Part shown: piece by piece, positions 58,551-64,000 of the stretch
How the letters are laid out: each line of letters starts with the position of its first letter
Position numbering within the stretch: position 1 is the stretch's first letter
DNA from: Enhygromyxa salina
GTDB taxonomy: Bacteria; Myxococcota_A; Polyangia; Nannocystales; Nannocystaceae
Direction of reading: 5' to 3'
DNA length: 64,000 nucleotides
NCBI RefSeq assembly: GCF_000737335.2
Contig: NZ_JMCC02000020.1
Location: forward strand, 32,967-96,966
The notes under the pieces: generated by a model
The model's database searches: none
What the model was told of the DNA's origin: nothing
The model's input: only the letters and a program-made list of their open reading frames with translations
Position numbers and translations under genes: made by a program

Positions 58551-59831
58551 ATGAATCGTCGAGACTTCTTCAAGTTGGCAGGCCTCGCTGGCCTCACGCT
58601 CATCCCCGGCTCTAGCGCGGCCACCCTTGGCGGCGTCGCGGGCCAGCCCCAGACCCCGCGGGCCTACGAGGGCACGTTTTGGATCTTCGTCAACGCTGGC
58701 GGTGGTTGGGACCCAACCTCGATGTGCGACCCCAAGGGGCGCGCAAACGAGATGGAGGTGGATCCCATGAACATGTACCTCACGGGGGACATCCTCAGCG
58801 CGGGCAACATCAACTACGCGCCGGTTGGCTACAACGACACCTTCTTCCAGAAGTACTACCAGGATCTGTTGATCATCAACGGCCTGGACATGCAGACCAA
58901 CGGTCACGACAGCGGCTCGCGCCACACCTGGAGCGGCCGGCTGATCGAGGGCTTCCCCAGCATCGCGGCGCTGATCGCAGCCAACTCGGGGCCCGAGCTG
59001 CCGATGTCGTATCTGAGCTTCGGCGGCTACGACGAGACCTCGGGCTTGGTCGCGCGGACCCGCAGCGGCAACGTCAACGCGCTTGGCCGCATCGCGTATC
59101 CCGAGCGCTTTGATCCCAACAACGCCGACGATCGGTTTCACTCGGTCAAGGCCGGCGAGCTGATCCAGAGCGCCCGCGACGGTCGCCGGGCTACGCAGGA
59201 GCTCACTGCCACGCTGCCGGCGGAGCAGATCGCCATGAGCCAGATGTTCACGGCGACCGACGGGGCCAACGAGCTCAAGCTGCTTCAGCAGTACCTGCCG
59301 GCGGAGCTGGCCAACGACAACGCGCTGCGCCGCCAGGCTCAGGTCGCGCTCGCGGCCTACCGCGCGGGCATCTCGATCGCCGTCAACCTCAACGTGGGTG
59401 GTTTCGACACCCACGGTGATCACGACAATCAGCACATTCCCCGGCTCGCGTCGCTGCTCGAGGGCGTTGACGCGATCTGGCAAGAGGCCGAGGCCCAGCA
59501 GGTCGCAGACAACGTGGTCGTGGTCGTGGGCTCTGATTTTGGCCGCACGCCTGGCTACAACGCCAACAACGGCAAGGATCACTGGTCCGTCACCAGCATG
59601 ATGCTGATGGGCAAGGGCATTCAGGGCAACCGGGTGATCGGCGGCAGCACGGATCGGCATCAACCGTTGACGGTCGATCCGGGCAGCCTGAACCTGAGCG
59701 AGAGCGGGGTTCGGATCGAGCCGCAGCATGTCCACTACGAGCTGCGCAAGCTCGCGGGGCTCGACGGTGGGGACTTCGCCGCGATGTTCCCCCTGAACCC
59801 CCCGCAGCCGCTCAGCGGCCTGCTGGGGTAG
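58551..59831 (+). CDS. DUF1501 protein with Tat signal
   Basis: The protein has 426 residues, with a strong ribosome binding site (CGGAGG). The N-terminus MNRRDFFKLAGLAGLTLIPG is a twin-arginine signal, so export is in the folded state. DUF1501 members belong to an alkaline-phosphatase-like fold; here are FWIFVNAGGGWDPTSMC, NVGGFDTHGDHDNQHIPRLA and NVVVVVGSDFGRTPGYN (potential metal ligands D, H and D). Its partner DUF1592-type protein is encoded just upstream, as is usual in Planctomycetes and Myxobacteria, supporting a shared exported complex. The substrate is unknown. It converges with the DarP gene, 5 bases away. Confidence 0.92.
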   Translation: MNRRDFFKLAGLAGLTLIPGSSAATLGGVAGQPQTPRAYEGTFWIFVNAGGGWDPTSMCDPKGRANEMEVDPMNMYLTGDILSAGNINYAPVGYNDTFFQKYYQDLLIINGLDMQTNGHDSGSRHTWSGRLIEGFPSIAALIAANSGPELPMSYLSFGGYDETSGLVARTRSGNVNALGRIAYPERFDPNNADDRFHSVKAGELIQSARDGRRATQELTATLPAEQIAMSQMFTATDGANELKLLQQYLPAELANDNALRRQAQVALAAYRAGISIAVNLNVGGFDTHGDHDNQHIPRLASLLEGVDAIWQEAEAQQVADNVVVVVGSDFGRTPGYNANNGKDHWSVTSMMLMGKGIQGNRVIGGSTDRHQPLTVDPGSLNLSESGVRIEPQHVHYELRKLAGLDGGDFAAMFPLNPPQPLSGLLG

Positions 59832-59836
59832 TCAGG

Positions 59837-60364
59837 TCACTCCTCCGCGGCCGCCAAGATCGCGAGGATCGATCGAAACAGCGTCGTGCCCCCCCGCCGG
59901 GACCGAGCATCGGGCGGCACACGGTTACTCTGCCGCACCAGCTTCCGCAGCTGGCTGCGGTCCGCCGTCGGGTAGCGCTCGACGAATTCCGTGAGCGCTG
60001 GATCGCCTTCCTCGCGCAGCCGCGTTCGCCAAGCCTCGCTCGCCTGCAGGCGCGCCTGCTGCTCCGCAATCTCCGGCGTCCGCCCCTCGAGCGCCTCGCG
60101 GAGCTGCTCGATCGGCCCGGTGCCCCGCAGCAGCTGCGCAACCCGGCGGACCTGTCGCGAGCGGGCGCTCTTGACCATGCGCTGGGCGTCCGCGATCGCC
60201 TCGCGGATCGCAGCGTCGAAGGGCGGATCGGGCAGCGCCGCGTGCTTGCCCTTGGCGAGCTGCTCGGCGAGCTCGGTGTAGGCCACCGCCGCGTCCTTGA
60301 GCTCGGTGCGGCTGCGTGCGACCGGGGCTCGCTCGTCGTCTTGATCTTGGTCTTCGACCGACAT
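59837..60364 (-). CDS. darP: DarP/YjgA-family ribosome-associated protein (DUF615)
   Basis: The protein has 175 residues from ATG 60364. The mostly helical sequence follows the family pattern: ELKDAAVAYTELAEQLAKGK, then LPDPPFDAAIREAIADAQRM, ARSRQVRRVAQLLRGTGPIEQL, AWRTRLREEGDPALTEFVERYPTADRSQLRKLVRQ. DarP contacts the large ribosomal subunit late in its assembly in E. coli. The N-terminal ~15 residues (QDQDQDDER) are an acidic extension. It is convergent with the DUF1501 gene (5 bases apart). Identification rests on pattern, not a search. Confidence 0.82.
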   Translation of the reverse strand: MSVEDQDQDDERAPVARSRTELKDAAVAYTELAEQLAKGKHAALPDPPFDAAIREAIADAQRMVKSARSRQVRRVAQLLRGTGPIEQLREALEGRTPEIAEQQARLQASEAWRTRLREEGDPALTEFVERYPTADRSQLRKLVRQSNRVPPDARSRRGGTTLFRSILAILAAAEE

Positions 60365-60611
60365 CCGTGGCGCGGACTCTATCAGCCACGCGTCAGAACA
60401 GCTGTCCCCTGCGTCCAAGCGGCAGCTTTTCGCGCGATCGCAGCCAGAGCGCCGTTTGCGCTCGGGTTGGGCCTGACATCCCGAAGTCCTCTAGACACGC
60501 AGCAGCGGCCGGTTTCCCGCCGAGTGGCGGCACTCGAGCCCATCGCGCCACTTGCTTCCGATGGGCCCGACACTCACGTACACTGAGGCCTTGCGACCTC
60601 CCGGAGCGAGC

Positions 60612-61547
60612 GTGAAGAGCAAGTACCGCCTGATTACCCGCAGTGACTTCGACGGCCTGGTGTGCGCAGTCCTTCTCAAGGAACTCGAGCTGATCGACCC
60701 GGAAGAGATCTTGTTCGTCCACCCAAAGGACATGCAGGACGGCAAGGTCGAGGTCACAGACCGGGACATCAGCACCAACTTGCCCTACGTCGAAGGCCTG
60801 CACCTGTGCTTCGACCACCACGCCAGCGAGGTCATGCGCGTGGGCGGCAAGCGGGAGAACCACATCATCGACGCTGGCGCCATGAGCGCCGCCCGGGTCG
60901 TCTACGACTACTTCGGCGGCAAGGCCAAGCTGCCGAACATTACCGACGAGATGATGGCCGCCGTTGACAAGTGCGACGCTGCCCGTCTGTCCAAGCAAGA
61001 GATCCTCGAGCCCACCGGTTGGGTTCTGCTCAATTACCTCATGGATGCCCGGACCGGGCTCGGTCGGTTTCGAGAGTTCCGAATCAGCAACTACACGCTC
61101 ATGATGGAGCTCATCGACTATTGCCGCGATCACACCGTGGACGAGATCCTCGAGCTCCCCGACGTCAAAGAGCGGGTTGAGCTCTACTTGGATCACGTCC
61201 CCAAGCAGCGCGAGCAGATCGAGCGCTGCTCGACGGTGCACGGCAACCTGGTGGTCCTGGATCTTCGCAACGAAGAGACCATCTGGGCCGGGAACCGCTT
61301 CGTGATCTACGCGCTGTACCCCGAGGTCAACATCTCCATGCACGTGATGTGGGGCCGGCAGCAACAGAACACCGTATTTGCGATCGGCAAGTCGATCCTC
61401 AATCGCATGTCCGCGACTCAAGTTGGCCGGTTGTGCCTCGATTACGGCGGCGGCGGGCACGGTGCAGCGGGCACGTGCCAGATCGAGAACGACAAGGCCG
61501 AGCAGGTCCGCGACGAGATCATCGCGCGGATCGTGGCTGACGGCTGA
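60612..61547 (+). CDS. DHH-family phosphoesterase (exopolyphosphatase-like)
   Basis: The protein has 311 residues from GTG 60612, with GGAG 7 bases before it. DHH-domain motifs are present: I-TRSDFDGLVCAVLL (first DxD), HLCFDHHASE (the DHH metal motif), and the DHHA1 motif GGGGHGAAGTCQIE near residue 280. These residues bind two Mn2+ ions. Relatives hydrolyse polyphosphate, oligoribonucleotides or cyclic dinucleotides; I cannot say which. A central region (YDYFGGKAKLPNITDEMMAAVDKCD) is typical of the longer, uncharacterised subfamily. It stands alone on the plus strand. Confidence 0.85.
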   Translation: MKSKYRLITRSDFDGLVCAVLLKELELIDPEEILFVHPKDMQDGKVEVTDRDISTNLPYVEGLHLCFDHHASEVMRVGGKRENHIIDAGAMSAARVVYDYFGGKAKLPNITDEMMAAVDKCDAARLSKQEILEPTGWVLLNYLMDARTGLGRFREFRISNYTLMMELIDYCRDHTVDEILELPDVKERVELYLDHVPKQREQIERCSTVHGNLVVLDLRNEETIWAGNRFVIYALYPEVNISMHVMWGRQQQNTVFAIGKSILNRMSATQVGRLCLDYGGGGHGAAGTCQIENDKAEQVRDEIIARIVADG

Positions 61548-61770
61548 GGCCGGCAGAGGCGTCACCCGCGGCTGAGATGGGGGAGGGAGCGCCAGCGGCA
61601 CCTCGCGCCCCGCGTCAGTCGTGGCAAACGACGGTGTCGTTGTCCTTGCCCCACGAGCCCGAGCAGTACAGGGACGCTCAGACAGCTGTTGACCTGGGTC
61701 TAGGTCGCCGCAACTCATGGCGTCTGAATCGTGGCCCCGGCTGGGCTTCCGCCCCGCGCGATCGTGCGGG

Positions 61771-62052
61771 TCACGGCGCATCCAATGCGTGTCGTACTTC
61801 GTAGGTGGTTCCGTCGCGCGTGTATCGAATGATGGAGGTCTCGGCGTCTCGGTCGATGATGAGTTGGGCGCCCACGAGATCTTCGTACCCCTCCATGAGC
61901 GGGCCGCGGCGATTCACGATCATGTACTCGCCCGACTCGAGGGGCTCGAGTGAGTCCGAGTCATCGCACCTCTCGATGCAGCCGGCGACATGGGCGGCGC
62001 CCATCATCAGCACGAGCGCCAGGGCCAGACCAGTTGTGAGTCGTTCGATCAT
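61771..62052 (-). CDS. Small exported protein 2 downstream of Rhs (possible immunity)
   Basis: The protein has 93 residues from ATG 62052, only two bases after the stop of the gene before it, so it is co-translated. A hydrophobic signal (LALALVLMMGAAHVAGC) ends in a Cys that could be a lipobox. The mature part is short and acidic (ERCDDSDSLEPLESGEYMIVNRRG, then YEDLVGAQLIIDRDAETSI). I recognise no family. Small secreted proteins behind an Rhs gene tip are often immunity proteins, and this one could be. Third-codon GC is lower than in core genes nearby. Confidence 0.6.
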   Translation of the reverse strand: MIERLTTGLALALVLMMGAAHVAGCIERCDDSDSLEPLESGEYMIVNRRGPLMEGYEDLVGAQLIIDRDAETSIIRYTRDGTTYEVRHALDAP

Positions 62053-62054
62053 CG

Positions 62055-62333
62055 CTACTCCACCCTCTCGAGTTCGAAGCCCTCTTGACCGATACTCATC
62101 TCATGCATGCCCCGAATACTTGTCGGGACAAAGCTGTCCCAGCGATCTTGCTCCTGCACCGCGTCACCCGGCCCGTCGATCACCATGACCACTGGATCGA
62201 GCAGGTCGACCAATTCACCGGAGAGGCAAGACGTCGCACCTACTGGCAAACTCCATGTTGTCATTGCGAGAAATGTAGCGGCTAGTAGCGCGACGCGGTG
62301 TCGCGCATGCGAGGGTCGTGTTGTTTGTGTCAT
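62055..62333 (-). CDS. Small exported protein 1 downstream of Rhs (possible immunity)
   Basis: The protein has 92 residues from ATG 62333. The signal peptide is ALLAATFLAMTTWSLPVGATSC, where cleavage is probably after GAT. The mature part is about 55 residues, acidic (LVDLLDPVVMVIDGPGDAVQEQDRWDSFV) with a single Cys. It lies 76 bases after the Rhs stop. No family is recognised. With the next gene it forms a pair of small exported proteins where an immunity function would be expected. A periplasmic location would fit a metallopeptidase toxin acting in the envelope. Confidence 0.6.
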   Translation of the reverse strand: MTQTTRPSHARHRVALLAATFLAMTTWSLPVGATSCLSGELVDLLDPVVMVIDGPGDAVQEQDRWDSFVPTSIRGMHEMSIGQEGFELERVE

Positions 62334-62409
62334 TGTCTTGGTGTGCCACTTCGCGCCGCAAACAACCTTCGGGCGAGAAAGTTGACGTGCCAGCCTCGAT
62401 TGCGGAGGG

Positions 62410-64000
62410 TCATCGGGACATCCCATACTCTTCATAGTTGTCTGCGTTCCAGCTCGCACGGGTGGGCTTCGTGGCGGCAAGAAGCTGAACCTGTTCCTCG
62501 CTCCTCATCTTTTCACCCTTGAGCCTCCTGTGACCGATCGCGTTGATGTTGTGTGCGACTTCGTGTAGGACAATCGCGCCGCTCCTGCGATTGTCGTATT
62601 CTGGCGTTCCGCTCGGACGAAAAATGCCGTTCTTGTTGTTCTTGCACAACCGAATCCATGCATGCCAGTTATGCGCCGTCCATGCTGACGCGTCGCCAAC
62701 GCCGCAGTAGTTGCCCGTGCTGCGGCACTTGAAGGTGATCACGTTCTTCGAGCAGCGCCGCACGATCTTGCGGAAGTTCCACTTGATCCTGTGAAACCGG
62801 GTGTTGTCGTGCTTTCCCCACCACTCGCGGCCGTCGTTCTTGTAGTTGTTCCAGTCGGCCTTTCGCCGCTTGCGTTTGCGATTTGCCTGTCCGTTGAACC
62901 AGTCTCGGGACAGCTTACCGATGCGCTCGGCTTCGTCGAGCCACGCTTCGATATCGGCCCTGGCGCCAGCGTGGCAGTTCTTAATCTTCGGCTTCTTCGC
63001 CTCGCCGGTCGGATCCGTCGCGCTGCCGGGCGCGTTGGTGACGTAGGTGTAGCCGTTGCCCAGGTTCTCCTCGTCGGCCCAGATCCCCAGGCTGTCGCGG
63101 CTGATGAAGCGGCCGGAGATCGGGTCGAGGTGGCGCGTGCGCAGATCGTAGAGCCCGAGCTCCGCGAGCCACCGCCTACCGGCGAACAGATACGGGTTGC
63201 CGCTGTACGAATCCGGCGCCGGGGCACCGGCCCAGAAAAAGCTAGGTTCACCGAAGTCCTGGTAGGCGTAGCGCTCGATCCACAAGGACCCAACGGTGGG
63301 CTTGTGGGCCAGCGCGGTCGTCGAGCCGCTCTCGTCGTCGTAGTACCACCAGGAGTTGCCGCGGATCATCTGCAAGCGGTCGTCGAGGCCGTTGCCGTAG
63401 AGGTAGGTGGCGCTGGGGCTCGCGTCGTCGTTGGTGTATTCCTCGATCACGTTCCAGTCGTCGTAGACATAGTGCTCGGTGAACGTCGCGTCGCTGTGCG
63501 ACCAGGTCGCGCGGATCTTGCGGCCGAGCGCGTCGTAGGCGAAGCGCACGTCGGTGTGCTCGGGCTCGCCAGCGTGGAGCACGACCCCGACCAGGCGTCC
63601 GCGGTGGTCATACTCGAGCTCGCGGTCAGCACCGGGGTTGGCGGTCGCGCGGGTCTCGACGAGGTTACCTGCGTTGTCGTGCGCCCAGTCTTCGCACGGC
63701 GTGTGCGTGTACTGGTTGCTTGCTGCGTCGAGGCTGTAGGTCCCCGCGCAGGTGGCTCCGGTGACGGTCGCTCGGTTGCCCGCGCCGTCGAGCTCGTAGC
63801 TGACCGTGCGGTCCGTGGCGACGCTACCGGCGACCTCGCTGCCGACCATGCGACCGAGCGAGTCGTGGGTCATCGATCGAGATCCGCTGACCTGGGCGCT
63901 CCCCAGGTTGTGCTCGGACTGCTTGTTGTCGGCCTCGTCGAAGTTGTAGGTGCGGCTGTCGATCACCTCGCCGCCGAGCTCGACGTGCTCGCTGGCGACC
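62410..64000 (-). CDS. Rhs/YD-repeat protein with zinc-metallopeptidase tip (5' end outside window)
   Basis: The frame is open at the right window edge and gives the last ~530 residues. YD/RHS repeats and the core motif are present (YSLDAASNQYTHTPCEDWAHDNAGNLVETR, YDHRGRLVGVVLHAG, RRWLAELGLYDLRTRHLDPISGRFISRDSLGIWADEENLGNGYTYVTNAP). The end of the core, GSATDPTGE, marks the junction. The ~200-residue C-terminal tip is different in composition and lower in GC, with a basic helical part (RKRKRRKADW) and a zinc-protease motif (HEVAHNINAIGH). Its nearest known relatives would be M35-like/putative polymorphic-toxin metallopeptidases. This is a classic Rhs toxin; two small secreted genes follow. 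Confidence 0.85.
   Translation of the reverse strand, partial: VASEHVELGGEVIDSRTYNFDEADNKQSEHNLGSAQVSGSRSMTHDSLGRMVGSEVAGSVATDRTVSYELDGAGNRATVTGATCAGTYSLDAASNQYTHTPCEDWAHDNAGNLVETRATANPGADRELEYDHRGRLVGVVLHAGEPEHTDVRFAYDALGRKIRATWSHSDATFTEHYVYDDWNVIEEYTNDDASPSATYLYGNGLDDRLQMIRGNSWWYYDDESGSTTALAHKPTVGSLWIERYAYQDFGEPSFFWAGAPAPDSYSGNPYLFAGRRWLAELGLYDLRTRHLDPISGRFISRDSLGIWADEENLGNGYTYVTNAPGSATDPTGEAKKPKIKNCHAGARADIEAWLDEAERIGKLSRDWFNGQANRKRKRRKADWNNYKNDGREWWGKHDNTRFHRIKWNFRKIVRRCSKNVITFKCRSTGNYCGVGDASAWTAHNWHAWIRLCKNNKNGIFRPSGTPEYDNRRSGAIVLHEVAHNINAIGHRRLKGEKMRSEEQVQLLAATKPTRASWNADNYEEYGMSR

Noticed and set aside
1..64000. tRNA, rRNA or riboswitch genes
   Set aside because: I looked for T-loop-like GTTCGA segments and conserved rRNA stretches; the ones seen (for example near 6473) lie inside coding sequence and do not fold as a tRNA.

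Overview
The window looks like chromosomal DNA from a myxobacterium, most likely of the Nannocystaceae group (Nannocystis, Plesiocystis, Enhygromyxa relatives). It is GC-rich and strongly GC-biased at third codon positions. It is crowded with lipoproteins carrying long Gly-Asp (GDGDGD) linkers after the lipobox, and it has a MYXO-CTERM-sorted secreted protein. Polymorphic-toxin modules and big multidomain regulators or ATPases of myxobacterial style are also present. No rRNA, tRNA, CRISPR array or transposase gene was recognised.

Layout. 1-1908: an XRE-cupin regulator with two operator-like palindromes faces a proline-racemase gene that survives only as its first 25 codons. That remnant runs into a tandem array of a 75-bp repeat, and a Gly-Asp lipoprotein follows. 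1963-3799: a vWA lipoprotein and a zinc-ribbon protein. 3888-7428: a leftward gene set with 4-base overlaps (SAP-like protein, protein with a Cys-rich hydrophobic tail, two-TM protein) behind a SagB-type dehydrogenase. 7596-15987: small lipoprotein, M28 peptidase, class II photolyase, beta-propeller/di-haem protein, aminotransferase. 16172-22767: a leftward transporter operon (antiporter, antiporter-AAA ATPase fusion, MscS-like channel). A second copy of the 75-bp repeat lies in frame inside the fusion gene. 23032-28698: two proteins with phage-tail-fibre-like repeats, a MYND-finger protein and a PlsC acyltransferase.

28823-35286: a DUF4329/JAB-like putative toxin between two paralogous lipoproteins, a 611-base stretch with a scrap of a duplicated gene end, a small membrane protein, and a HEAT-repeat/NACHT-like membrane ATPase. 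35363-44814: MYXO-CTERM protein, thioredoxin-like lipoprotein, a lipoprotein gene broken by a 40-bp tandem duplication, more Gly-Asp lipoproteins, and an RND efflux pump with its adaptor. 44931-54581: lipoproteins, a response regulator, a DmpA-type peptidase divergent from a tandem ATP-grasp ligase, an ECF sigma factor fused to a membrane-anchored domain, and an alpha/beta hydrolase. 54928-61547: a ZU5-like lipoprotein, a DUF1592-type/DUF1501 pair, DarP and a DHH phosphoesterase. 61771-64000: the 3' end of an Rhs gene with a zinc-metallopeptidase tip and two small secreted proteins behind it.

How things fit together. Most genes serve the cell envelope: lipoproteins, transport and inter-bacterial antagonism. 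At least two loci have the layout of toxin plus immunity modules, and a third (3888-5697) could be a bacteriocin-like operon. Two signals cut across the genes. One is a 75-bp repeat with a hairpin that stays open in the same frame wherever it lands. The other is a -10-like TAnnnT box 6-9 bases before the start codon of several lipoprotein or regulatory genes without a Shine-Dalgarno sequence, which suggests leaderless mRNAs.
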